Shown here: positions 45,259 through 53,824 of the stretch, in pieces
Layout: each line of letters starts with the position of its first letter
How positions within the stretch are numbered: the first letter of the stretch is position 1
Source: Pseudoalteromonas sp. MM1
GTDB lineage: Bacteria; Pseudomonadota; Gammaproteobacteria; Enterobacterales; Alteromonadaceae
Length of the DNA stretch: 64,000 bases
Direction of reading: 5' to 3'
Assembly (NCBI RefSeq): GCF_030296835.1
Contig: NZ_AP027923.1
Location: forward strand, 372,001-436,000
The notes under the pieces: generated by a model
The model's database searches: none
What the model saw: only the letters and a program-made list of their open reading frames with translations
Told to the model about the DNA's origin: nothing
Translations under genes and position numbers: made by a program

Positions 45259-48105
45259 TTATAAGCTGTAGCTTAAGTTAATGTAGCCAAAGCGGCCAAT
45301 GTTATCGTAACTTGCGCTGTTTTCGCCTGTCCCGCGTGTACCGTACGGAAGTTTACGATTAAATAGGTTATCAACACCTACTTTAACGCCTAAGCCGCTA
45401 TCGAAGTTGTAGCCCACTGTCATATCGGTAATAAAGTATTTACCGTAAGACATTTGGTTACTTGGGTTCGAGTTACTCGCAAGATCAACATTTGTGTATA
45501 AATCAACTTCGCTGATAAAGCGTGTTTCAACGGTTGAGTAAAAATTATCCACTGCATAGCTAACCGATAGGTTAGTTTGCCATTTCGCTTCGCCGGTTGT
45601 ACCTGCATATTCAATATATGAACTAGGATCATCCTGGAACGGGTAATCTTTACGTTCAATAAGGTAAGTACCAATTAAGCGTGTTTTAAAGCTACCTTCA
45701 AGGGCGTCAAAGTCGTAACCTAATTCAAAATCAACACCAGAGGCCTTTTGACCAGCAACATTTAATACTGAGTTTTGAATTAAAGTGATTTCGCCACTGG
45801 CGTTACGCGTAATTAAATTACAGTATTGGTTGTCTATGCCTGTTGCGCTATCTACACAGCGATCAAGAATTTCTTGCGCGTCGATTGTGTCAATGGCATC
45901 TTCTAGATCAATTTTCCAGTAATCTATAGTAAGCACTGCATTTTCTAAAAACTCTGGTTGGTAAACAATACCTACCGTTGTGCTTGTTGACTCTTCACCT
46001 TTAACATCGCGGTTACCGCTTGTTAAGCCATCTAAAGAGGCTGAGTCGTAACCTGAGTTAAAGTCACTTGCAACACCTAATGCAGCACAGTTTGCTGTGC
46101 GTGTTGCTGCATTTGATAAATTAGCTATATTCTCAGCGCGACACGGGTCTTCTACAGTGTAGAAAGTTTGGCTTGCTGCACCAAATACTTCACTTATGTT
46201 TGGCGCACGAAGTGCTGCAGATTGTGTTACGCGTACACGTAGCTCATCGTTAACAGTCCAATCAAGGCCTAGCTTCCAGCTAGTTGCTTCGCCAATTGTA
46301 CTGTAATCAGCATGACGCACTGCGGTATCAAATACTAAATCTTGAATAAGCGGTAAGTCAGTTAAAATAGGCATAGTTGCTTCAAAAAATACTTCGCGAA
46401 CATTAAACGAGCCTTTATCTTCGCCTAAAGCATTAAAGAAGGTACCTTCTGCGTTATCTGGCTCTTTTGTTTCGCTTTCTTCTTTACGGTATTCAGCACC
46501 AAATGCAACACCTACATAACCTGCTGGTAGTTCAAAAATAGCGCCATTAGCAAGTGAGCCAGAAACCACGGTTTGCTTAATAGTTGATGTGCCTACAGAT
46601 ACCGTATTGATGTAATCAATCGCTTGTTGAGAAGGCGCACCAAAACCCATAATGTTTACCGGTACACAGCCATCAGCTTGTGCTGCAGCGCTGCGACATA
46701 CAATGTTACCATCAGTATCTTCAACGGCATCAAGGGCATTAAAGTAGTTGGCTAAAATCATGTTAGCGCCATTTTCGCGCTCTAAGTCAGTTTGACCATA
46801 CACAACTGAGGTATCCAATTCCCAGTCTTCAAACACAGTCCCTTTTAAGCCTGTAACAAAACGTGTTGTTTCACGAGTATTGTTTTCAACACGGCGACCA
46901 AGATCACTCATCATGCGGTTTATCATGATAGAATCAACGCCTTCCTCTTCCATACGCGCTTTGATATCAGGGTCTAAGTAAGGGTTATCAATTTTAATGC
47001 TGTTGTCGCTGTCAAAAAAGAAAAACGCAGGCTGACCTATGCTTTCGCCTTGGCTGTTTACGTATTTTGCATCAAAATAGACGTTTAAATCGTCGGTTAC
47101 ATCGTAGTTAACTTTAAAGTTTACGTTGTATCGTTCAAACTCAGGTTGAATTTCTTCAAATTGGCCTAAGTTAAAAAAGTCACAGTTTGCACATGAATAT
47201 AGATCTGCGTTATTGCCTATGTATAAGTCACGTGCGCTGCTATCAGGGTTAAAGCTATTAATAAATTTAGTTGGATCTTCAAGTGCATAAACACCAGCAT
47301 CATTGATGGCGTAATAACCTGCATTAGGTGTTAAAATTTTATCAGGGAAGTCCGCACTATTTTTGTTCTCATCCGTTTGAGCTTGGTTAGGTAAGCTGCT
47401 AAAAGATGTGCTAGTCCAAGGGTGGTCAAGTGCGTTCAATGAATCCTGGCCTGAGTACTCAATAGCAAAAGCGGCATTACCCCGGTCGTTATCAAAATTT
47501 GAGCCGTACGAGAACGTTGCTTTTTCGTTGTTATAATTGTTTAAATCGGCAAAACCACGGGTAACACTAAAGTCCATACCTTCAATGTTGTCTTTTAAAA
47601 TAAAGTTTACAACACCTGTCACTGCATCAGCACCGTATACAGCTGATGCACCACCAGTAATAATTTCTACACGCTCAACCCAGACGCTCGGAATAGTGTT
47701 TGTATCTACCGCTTGAGAGCCAGCTGAACTTGATACGTGACGCTTACCATTTACAAGTACTAAGGTACGGTCTGTACCCATGTTGCGTAAATCAAGAATG
47801 TTTAAACCAGCAGTACCAATAAAGCGGCCTGAGTTAGCCATAGAATACGTATTGCCAAGTGCTGGTAAATTGTTAAGCGCTTCACCAATGTTTACAGCGC
47901 CAGTATTAATTAGCTGCTCGCCGCTTATAACTGTTACTGGTGCCGGTGCAATAGCGCCTTCACGTAAAATACGCGAACCCGTTACTTCAACGCGTTCAAT
48001 TTTTGTCGCTTGCTCATCTTGTGCAAGCACAGAATTACTCGCTGTTGCAGCAGCAGTAATCAATGCACATTTAATGCTAGTAGAAAGTAAATTATGACGT
48101 TTCAT
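45259..48105 (-). CDS. TonB-dependent outer-membrane receptor 1
   Basis: A protein of 948 residues. It has a signal peptide (MKRHNLLSTSIKCALITAAATASNSVLA), a TonB-box-like segment, a plug domain (ERVEVTGSRI, GQQ-like plug core LNILDLRNMGTDRTLVLVNGKRH, YGADAVTGVVNFIL) and a 22-strand barrel ending in an aromatic-rich final strand (FGYINLSYSL). It imports a large or scarce substrate, powered by TonB. The substrate is unknown. The ATG at 48105 has GGGA 5 nt upstream; a longer start at 48138 is rejected. It is a close paralog of receptor 2. Confidence 0.9.
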   Translation of the reverse strand: MKRHNLLSTSIKCALITAAATASNSVLAQDEQATKIERVEVTGSRILREGAIAPAPVTVISGEQLINTGAVNIGEALNNLPALGNTYSMANSGRFIGTAGLNILDLRNMGTDRTLVLVNGKRHVSSSAGSQAVDTNTIPSVWVERVEIITGGASAVYGADAVTGVVNFILKDNIEGMDFSVTRGFADLNNYNNEKATFSYGSNFDNDRGNAAFAIEYSGQDSLNALDHPWTSTSFSSLPNQAQTDENKNSADFPDKILTPNAGYYAINDAGVYALEDPTKFINSFNPDSSARDLYIGNNADLYSCANCDFFNLGQFEEIQPEFERYNVNFKVNYDVTDDLNVYFDAKYVNSQGESIGQPAFFFFDSDNSIKIDNPYLDPDIKARMEEEGVDSIMINRMMSDLGRRVENNTRETTRFVTGLKGTVFEDWELDTSVVYGQTDLERENGANMILANYFNALDAVEDTDGNIVCRSAAAQADGCVPVNIMGFGAPSQQAIDYINTVSVGTSTIKQTVVSGSLANGAIFELPAGYVGVAFGAEYRKEESETKEPDNAEGTFFNALGEDKGSFNVREVFFEATMPILTDLPLIQDLVFDTAVRHADYSTIGEATSWKLGLDWTVNDELRVRVTQSAALRAPNISEVFGAASQTFYTVEDPCRAENIANLSNAATRTANCAALGVASDFNSGYDSASLDGLTSGNRDVKGEESTSTTVGIVYQPEFLENAVLTIDYWKIDLEDAIDTIDAQEILDRCVDSATGIDNQYCNLITRNASGEITLIQNSVLNVAGQKASGVDFELGYDFDALEGSFKTRLIGTYLIERKDYPFQDDPSSYIEYAGTTGEAKWQTNLSVSYAVDNFYSTVETRFISEVDLYTNVDLASNSNPSNQMSYGKYFITDMTVGYNFDSGLGVKVGVDNLFNRKLPYGTRGTGENSASYDNIGRFGYINLSYSL

Positions 48106-48179
48106 GTGTTTCCCAAAGGAGATTTTATAATAATTCAATACATTAACTTTTAGCTAAATACACAGTGCATTTAGCCTAA

Positions 48180-48203
48180 GCCCTATAACTTTTGTTATAG
48201 GGC
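48180..48203 (-). promoter_or_regulatory. Perfect 10-bp hairpin in the leader of TonB receptor 1
   Basis: GCCCTATAAC (48180-48189) and GTTATAGGGC (48194-48203) are exact complements around TTTT, 75 nt before the receptor ATG. No T-run follows on the minus strand, so it is not a standard terminator. It may stabilise or regulate the mRNA leader, or be an operator. Confidence 0.5.
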
Positions 48204-48624
48204 CGGCGATTATTGCATGCTGAAACAATGAATAGAAGCGTCGTAATTTTTACTTTTTTAGCACGTTAACTCTTTATTAAATTGTCTAAAGTTGTCAATT
48301 ATTAACATTGTCGCAATAATTAAAAGCTCGCATTTTGTTAATCGTAATTAGGTATAAAGAGGTAAGGAGTTGTATTTTATATTGTTTTTAAGTCTTGTTA
48401 ACATCCAGTCTATTTGTTAGTTTGTTTTTCAATCTTTTTATGTTTTAGACGTTAATGTGGGGCTTCACTATGTTTTGCTCGAAGATTAAACCGTTGCTTT
48501 AAAGGTGAGCTCAAATGTTTTTTTTATGTAATGAATTTGCGTTGGTTTACATCTTAAAAGTAACATAACTAACCAGTTGTATGTTTCTAAAAACAATAAA
48601 TTGAGTAAATTTCATCTAAAAAAA

Positions 48625-48650
48625 TAAAAAAGGCCCAGTTAAGGGCCTTA
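48625..48650 (-). terminator. Terminator of TonB receptor 2
   Basis: AAGGCCC (about 48630-48636) pairs with GGGCCTT (48643-48649). On the minus strand the stem is followed by a T-run (complement of AAAAA). Confidence 0.75.
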
Positions 48651-48667
48651 TTAGGGAGGGTTATAAA

Positions 48668-51520
48668 CTAAAAATCATATGATAGGTTTACATAGCCAAA
48701 ACGGCCAATATTATCGTAACTTGCACTACCACTACCAGTACCGCGTGTACCGTATGGAAGCTCTCTGTTAAATACGTTATCTACGCCTAATTTTATACCC
48801 ATGCCATTATCAAAGTTATAACCTACTGTTATGTCTGATATAACATAAGTACCATAGTTCATTAAGCTATTAGGGTTAGGGTTGTCATCAAGTTCTTGCT
48901 CAGTGTATAAGCTCACTTGTTCAATATAGCGAGTGCTTAAAGAGGTATAAAAACGGTCGTAGCTGTACTCTATATTTATGTTAGCTTGCCATTGTGCTTC
49001 GCCAGTTGTACCCGCATATTCAATGAACTCCTCTGGCTCATCTTGGAATGGGAACTCTTTACGTTCAATTAAGTACGTACCAATTAAACGGGTCTTAAAG
49101 CTACCTTCAAGAGCATCAAAATCATAGGCTAATTCAAAATCAATACCAGAAGCTTCTTGGCCTGATACATTCAGTACTGAGTTCTGAATTAGCGTAATTT
49201 CACTGTTCGTATCACGTGTGATTAAGTCACAGTATTGATTTGAAATACCTGAAGTACTATCGACACAGCGATCCAGAATTTCTTGAGATGCAATTGTAGA
49301 AATCGCATCTTCTAGTTCTATTTTCCAGTAATCAACCGTTAATACTGCATTCTCAATGAAATCAGGCTGGTACACTAAACCTATTGTTGTACTTGTTGAT
49401 TCTTCACCTTTAACATCACGGTTACCGCTTTGTAAGCCTTCAAGTGTTTGTGAATCGTAGTCTGATTCAAAGCCAACTGGTACACCTAGCGCAGCACAGT
49501 TAGCACGGCGAGTGTCGCTATTTTGTAAATCATCTAAGTTATCGGCTAAACAAGGATCATCTACGTTATAGAAAGTTTGGCTAGGTGCTCCAAAGATTTC
49601 ACCAATATTAGGCGCTCTTAGTGCTTCTGACTGAGTTAATCGCAAGCGTACTTGGTCATTAACAGTCCAATCTAAGCCAAGCTTCCAGCTTGTTGCATCA
49701 CCAATAGTGCTGTAATCAGCATAACGCACTGCTGCATCCAGTACTAAATCTTGAACAAAAGGAAGATCAGAGACTAAAGGAATAGTGGCCTCAGCAAAAA
49801 CTTCATTTACATCAAATTCGCCCTTATCCTCACCTAAAGCATTGAAGAAAGTCCCCTCAGCATTATCAGGCTCTTTTGTTTCACTTTCTTCTTTACGGTA
49901 TTCAACACCAAAGGCCATACCAACGTAGCCTGCCGGTAATTCAAAAAGTGCACCATTTGCCAGTGAAGCTGATACCACTGTTTGTGTAATTTCAGAAGTG
50001 CCTGTCGATACGGTATTAATATAATCAATGGCTTCTTGGCTAGGTGCGCCAAAACCCATAATGTTTACAGGCACACAGCCATCTGCACGTGCAGCTTCAC
50101 TACGACAGACAATGTTGCCTTCGTCATCTTCAATTGCATCAAGCGCGTAAGAATAGTTATCTAAAATCATATTAGCGCCATTTACACGCTCAAGCTCGGT
50201 TTTACCACGAACCACTGAAGCATCTAAATCCCAATCTTCTAAAACTGTTCTTTTTAAACCTGCTACAAAGCGTGTGGTTTCACGAGTGTTATTTTCGATA
50301 CGACGACCTAAATCAGTCATCATACGTAAAACATTAATTGAGTCGACGCCTTCACCATCATTAGCCTCTTCCATTAATGTTCTAACGCTGTCATCTAAAT
50401 ATGGGTTATCTATACTGATTGTATTTCTAGGATCGCCAAAGAAAAATGCTGGTTGACCAATACTTTCACCTTCACTGTTAACGTATTTTGCTTCAAAATA
50501 AGCATTTAAATCTTCTGTTACGTCATAGTTGACTTTGAAATTAACATTGTACCTTTCAAATTCAGGTTGTATTTCATCAAATTGTGCAAGGTTAAACGAG
50601 TCACAGTCGGCACACAGTAATCCATCAACCTTGTCACCAATATAAATATCTCGCTGTGTTCCATCTGGGTTAAACGTATTTACATAGCCGTTACCTACGC
50701 TAAACACACCGGCGTTATTAATTGCATAGTAACCTGCATTTGGTGTGTAAATTTTATCAGGAAAGTTTGGGTCATCTTTATTTGCATCAGTTTGTGCTTG
50801 GTTACGTAAACTAGAGTAAGAGCCGTCTGTCCAAGGGTGATCAAGTGCGTTTAATGAGTCTTGACCCGAGTACTCAACTGCAAATGCTGCGTTACCGCGG
50901 CCATTATCAAAGTTTTTACCATATGAAAATGTGGCCTTTTCGTTGTTATAATCACTTAGGTCAGAAACTCCTTTAGTGACACTTACGTTTAAGCCTTCAA
51001 CGTTATCCTTTAAGATAAAGTTAACAACGCCCGTTACGGCATCCGCGCCATATACGGCCGATGCACCACCGGTAACTATTTCGACACGCTCAACCCATAC
51101 ACTTGGTATAGTATTCGTATCGACTGACTGAGACCCGGCTGAGCTAGATACATGGCGCTTACCATTAACAAGTACTAAGGTACGGTCGGTACCCATGTTA
51201 CGTAAATCAAGAATGTTTAAACCGGCAGTACCAATGAACCTGCCTGAGTTTGCAAGTGAGTATGTATTACCTAGCGCTGGTAATTTGTTTAAGGCTTCAC
51301 CAATATTCACTGCACCGGTGTTAATAAGATCTTCGCCAGAGATAACAGTAACAGGGGCAGGGGCTATTGCGCCGACACGGCTGATTTTAGAACCTGTTAC
51401 TTCTATTCTTTCTAATTTTTTTTCATCCTCTTCTGCCGCTAATGATGAAAATGCTAAACCTGCAGTTGATAGACAAAGTGCAGCTTTAATACTGTGAGAG
51501 ACTATATTAAACGTTTTCAT
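48668..51520 (-). CDS. TonB-dependent outer-membrane receptor 2
   Basis: A 950-residue receptor with signal peptide (MKTFNIVSHSIKAALCLSTAGLAFSSLA), plug (KLERIEVTGSKI, GRFIGTAGLNILDLRNMGTDRT) and barrel ending FGYVNLSYDF. It is strikingly similar to receptor 1 along almost its whole length, by direct reading, so the pair arose by tandem duplication. Differences cluster in likely extracellular loops, for example around NGYVNTFNPDGTQRDIYIGD. AGGGAA precedes the ATG. Substrate unknown. Confidence 0.9.
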   Translation of the reverse strand: MKTFNIVSHSIKAALCLSTAGLAFSSLAAEEDEKKLERIEVTGSKISRVGAIAPAPVTVISGEDLINTGAVNIGEALNKLPALGNTYSLANSGRFIGTAGLNILDLRNMGTDRTLVLVNGKRHVSSSAGSQSVDTNTIPSVWVERVEIVTGGASAVYGADAVTGVVNFILKDNVEGLNVSVTKGVSDLSDYNNEKATFSYGKNFDNGRGNAAFAVEYSGQDSLNALDHPWTDGSYSSLRNQAQTDANKDDPNFPDKIYTPNAGYYAINNAGVFSVGNGYVNTFNPDGTQRDIYIGDKVDGLLCADCDSFNLAQFDEIQPEFERYNVNFKVNYDVTEDLNAYFEAKYVNSEGESIGQPAFFFGDPRNTISIDNPYLDDSVRTLMEEANDGEGVDSINVLRMMTDLGRRIENNTRETTRFVAGLKRTVLEDWDLDASVVRGKTELERVNGANMILDNYSYALDAIEDDEGNIVCRSEAARADGCVPVNIMGFGAPSQEAIDYINTVSTGTSEITQTVVSASLANGALFELPAGYVGMAFGVEYRKEESETKEPDNAEGTFFNALGEDKGEFDVNEVFAEATIPLVSDLPFVQDLVLDAAVRYADYSTIGDATSWKLGLDWTVNDQVRLRLTQSEALRAPNIGEIFGAPSQTFYNVDDPCLADNLDDLQNSDTRRANCAALGVPVGFESDYDSQTLEGLQSGNRDVKGEESTSTTIGLVYQPDFIENAVLTVDYWKIELEDAISTIASQEILDRCVDSTSGISNQYCDLITRDTNSEITLIQNSVLNVSGQEASGIDFELAYDFDALEGSFKTRLIGTYLIERKEFPFQDEPEEFIEYAGTTGEAQWQANINIEYSYDRFYTSLSTRYIEQVSLYTEQELDDNPNPNSLMNYGTYVISDITVGYNFDNGMGIKLGVDNVFNRELPYGTRGTGSGSASYDNIGRFGYVNLSYDF

Positions 51521-52047
51521 TGAAATTCCCTAGATGATTACTTGTGATTTTAGGTACAGCTCTTGTGCAATGCGATTTAATTACTACGAGCTGTTTATTT
51601 ATTATTTACATCGCACATTAACAATTAACATGGATGTATATGGGAACAACTAATTTTCGCTGAAATCACAATAAAATAAGCCCAAACACAGTGTTAATTA
51701 AATGATAAAAATAAGCTTAACCATTGTTTTAAAATGAAATTATTCTTTTAATTGAAATTGTTATCACTATTTTTGAATTGTAGTTATTATAGGTAATCCA
51801 TTCGTTTGTATTGATATTTTTTGAGTTTTCTTTAGGTGGGGTTAATCTTTATTGTCCCTTTTATGGGGTTTGTTTTTAAGGTGTATCATTTAAGTTTACT
51901 ATTTAGTTACATTTTTAGAGGTAATACTTGTTACTTATTAGTTTATTGTAAAGCCCCTTTACAGTTATCTAGCTTCCTATGCGCCTTGAGTTACTTTATT
52001 ACGTAAACTTGGTACACTTATACTGTTTTTTATAAATAGGTTTTACC
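51521..52047. promoter_or_regulatory. Divergent promoter region between TonB receptor 2 and the cytochrome b562-like gene
   Basis: About 530 AT-rich bases without a supported gene. An inverted repeat, ACAGCTC (51556-51562) and GAGCTGT (51588-51594) with a 25-nt spacer, lies 36 nt from the receptor start and may form a leader hairpin or bind a regulator. No clear Fur-type palindrome seen. Confidence 0.45.
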
Positions 52048-52437
52048 ATGAAGTTTTTAGTTTTAATTTTTACTTTTTTCATAAGTACGGCAGCTTTTTC
52101 AGAGCAAGAAATTGATCTCGAAGTTAATATGAAAAACACTGGCCTTGCTTATAAAAATGCGGTGCAAGCAGTCGGTATTGGTGGCTTTAATACCGCCATT
52201 GATAAATTTATTGCCTTGGTTGAAAACAGTAAAAAAGCGACCTTTCATAAAGAAGCGCAAATGTCGTTACAAGGGCTAGATAAGGTTATTGCGCAAGCAA
52301 AACTGGCTAAAAAGTTAGCTAACGAGCGCGGGCTAGATGCAGCAAAGCCAGCCCTTAAAAATATAGATGATTTACGTAAAAAATATCATGAGTTACATGA
52401 GCCTCCTGGTTTTTTTGACTTACTGTTTGGTAATTAA
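52048..52437 (+). CDS. Periplasmic cytochrome b562-like small protein
   Basis: A 129-residue protein with signal peptide (MKFLVLIFTFFISTAAFS) and an all-helical mature part of about 110 residues. The early DLEVNMKNTGLAYK with a Met, and the late LRKKYHELH with a His, match the Met/His haem ligands of cytochrome b562 in position. Family members are four-helix-bundle b-type haem proteins of uncertain role. The match is moderate and haem binding needs proof. Nine nt before the OsmC gene, so they are likely co-transcribed. Confidence 0.65.
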   Translation: MKFLVLIFTFFISTAAFSEQEIDLEVNMKNTGLAYKNAVQAVGIGGFNTAIDKFIALVENSKKATFHKEAQMSLQGLDKVIAQAKLAKKLANERGLDAAKPALKNIDDLRKKYHELHEPPGFFDLLFGN

Positions 52438-52446
52438 GGAGTAGTA

Positions 52447-52833
52447 ATGGAAATTTCAGTATCATTGTTAGCCGGTCAAAAACAAAGTGCTAAATTTGGC
52501 GAGCTTGAAGTAATAAGCGATCAAAGCATTAATGCGGGTGGCGGTGCCGAACACCCTGAACCGTTTGACTACTTTTTAGTAAGCATGGTGCTATGTGCCG
52601 GGTTTTATGCACGTAAATTTTGTGAGCAACGCGATATCTCTACACAAGGAATGACGCTTACGCAAAATAATGAAAACGTAGATGAAGAAGGTAAAAAATT
52701 ATTTTCTATCGAAATTAATTTACCTGATGGCTTTCCGCAAAAATATAAAAAAGCACTTATTGCTGCGGTTAATACGTGTACTGTTAAAAAAGTGATTCAG
52801 GCCCAACCTGAGTTTTCAGTAGTTGTTAAATAA
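52447..52833 (+). CDS. OsmC-family protein
   Basis: A 128-residue OsmC/Ohr-fold protein. The family reduces organic hydroperoxides through two redox cysteines. Here candidate Cys residues are in VLCAGFYARKFC and NTCTVKK, matching the family's spaced pair. Some OsmC-like proteins lack peroxidase activity, so function is provisional. AAGGAG is upstream of the ATG. A strong terminator separates it from rpmJ, which converges on it. Confidence 0.78.
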   Translation: MEISVSLLAGQKQSAKFGELEVISDQSINAGGGAEHPEPFDYFLVSMVLCAGFYARKFCEQRDISTQGMTLTQNNENVDEEGKKLFSIEINLPDGFPQKYKKALIAAVNTCTVKKVIQAQPEFSVVVK

Positions 52834-52837
52834 AAAA

Positions 52838-52866
52838 TACGGGTAAACATGTATCGTTTACCCGTA
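52838..52866. terminator. Bidirectional terminator between OsmC gene and rpmJ
   Basis: TACGGGTAAAC (52838-52848) pairs perfectly with GTTTACCCGTA (52856-52866). On the minus strand it is followed by TTTTTTA, so it ends rpmE2-rpmJ; the plus strand has fewer T. Confidence 0.8.
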
Positions 52867-52884
52867 TACTTCACGGAATTAGTG

Positions 52885-53019
52885 TTACTTTTTCTTCATT
52901 CCTTGTACTGCTTTAAAACGTGGATTGTCTTTACATATTACAAAAACACGTCCTTTTCGCTTCACTATTTGACACCCTGGTCGTTGCTTAGCGCTTTTAA
53001 GCGAGCTTAGTACTTTCAT
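52885..53019 (-). CDS. rpmJ: 50S ribosomal protein L36, alternative (YkgO-like, zinc-free) form
   Basis: A 44-residue protein beginning [20 protein letters not shown] and ending KAVQGMKKK, which matches the second L36 paralog (YkgO type). The full set of zinc ligands (CxxC...CxxxxH) of the standard L36 is missing. It replaces the zinc-binding copy when zinc is scarce. Its ATG overlaps the TAA of rpmE2 by one base (TAATG), so the two are translationally coupled. Confidence 0.92.
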   Translation of the reverse strand: MKVLSSLKSAKQRPGCQIVKRKGRVFVICKDNPRFKAVQGMKKK

Positions 53020-53282
53020 TACTCACCTTTTTTGGCTGTAGATAAGTTTTTAAAGCGACGGTTAAACTGTGCCACACGGCCGTCACTAGCCACTGTTTTT
53101 TGCTTACCGGTATAAAACGGGTGCGAGTCGCTCGACACATCAATAGGCACATACGGATACGTTTTCCCTTCAAGCTCAATAGTGCGGTCTGTTTTAATGG
53201 TAGAGCCAATAATGAAGTAGCTATCGGCAGCAGTATCGTGAAAAGCAACCATGTTGTAATCTGGATGAATATTAGGTTTCAT
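53019..53282 (-). CDS. rpmE2: 50S ribosomal protein L31 type B (zinc-free)
   Basis: An 87-residue L31 of type B. It starts [23 protein letters not shown] and has [10 protein letters not shown] and RVAQFNRRF, all typical. The CxxC zinc motif of type A is absent. In many proteobacteria this gene pairs with the YkgO-type L36 under Zur, allowing zinc to be released from ribosomes. Here it forms a two-gene operon with rpmJ and has a Zur-like palindrome 21 bases upstream. Confidence 0.94.
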   Translation of the reverse strand: MKPNIHPDYNMVAFHDTAADSYFIIGSTIKTDRTIELEGKTYPYVPIDVSSDSHPFYTGKQKTVASDGRVAQFNRRFKNLSTAKKGE

Positions 53283-53302
53283 AATACGCCCTAAGTTGTT
53301 AT

Positions 53303-53315
53303 GTGATAATATAAC
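53303..53315 (-). promoter_or_regulatory. Candidate Zur box
   Basis: GTGATAATATAAC resembles the GTTATA-TATAAC core of gammaproteobacterial Zur sites, with one mismatch in the half-site pairing. Its place before zinc-free ribosomal protein genes is where Zur repression is known in other species. Confidence 0.55.
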
Positions 53316-53507
53316 TATAGGTTATCGCGTTTATTGCACTTATGCAAATGATTTTTACTCTCATTTACATGGCTTTTTGCTGGCTAATTGCGCAAACAAT
53401 TCAAAAAATAACCAGTTAAACCAAAAATACTGGCTATTAGTTTTTAGCCTGTTATAACTATATAAAAAGTGTTAACAAGAAAATTTTTGACTGTTTAGAG
53501 GTAAGCT

Positions 53508-53774
53508 ATGAGCGACGCAGCACAACAAGAACAAATAGACCAAGGGGTGATGGAAACCCTTAGAGAGCGCGATCACACAGTCTTATCTGAGCAAATTAAT
53601 CCAATAGATTGTACTCATAACGACATTATTGAGCTACTTGCACAATATATGGCACTGAGTGAGCAGGATGATGACCAATTGTTTGATGATTGGTTTGATA
53701 ACCTTAATAAAGAGCAACACACAGTGCTAAAAGTATTTGAGGTTTATAGGGGCCAATACGAGCATCAAAATTAA
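53508..53774 (+). CDS. Small acidic protein of unknown function
   Basis: An 88-residue, strongly acidic, soluble helical protein (EQDDDQLFDDWFDNLNKEQ). No family recognised. It has a ribosome site (GAGG, 8 nt before ATG), its own 225-bp upstream region and a terminator right after the stop, so it is a real monocistronic gene. Nothing in the neighbourhood indicates a role. Confidence 0.7.
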   Translation: MSDAAQQEQIDQGVMETLRERDHTVLSEQINPIDCTHNDIIELLAQYMALSEQDDDQLFDDWFDNLNKEQHTVLKVFEVYRGQYEHQN

Positions 53775-53778
53775 TATT

Positions 53779-53817
53779 AAAGGGCAGGTTAGTATTACCA
53801 CTTAGCTGCCCTTTTTT
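53779..53817 (+). terminator. Terminator after the small acidic protein gene
   Basis: AAAGGGCAG (53779-53787) pairs with CTGCCCTTT (53806-53814), followed by more T. It lies between convergent genes and may serve both. Confidence 0.8.
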
Positions 53818-53824
53818 AATGTAC

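Larger units (their letters stand above)
48106..48667 (-). promoter_or_regulatory. Intergenic region between the two TonB receptors
   Basis: About 560 AT-rich bases. They contain the terminator of receptor 2 (48625-48650) and, near the start of receptor 1, a strong leader hairpin (48180-48203). I see no coding sequence. Its length suggests that receptor 1 has its own promoter. Confidence 0.55.
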
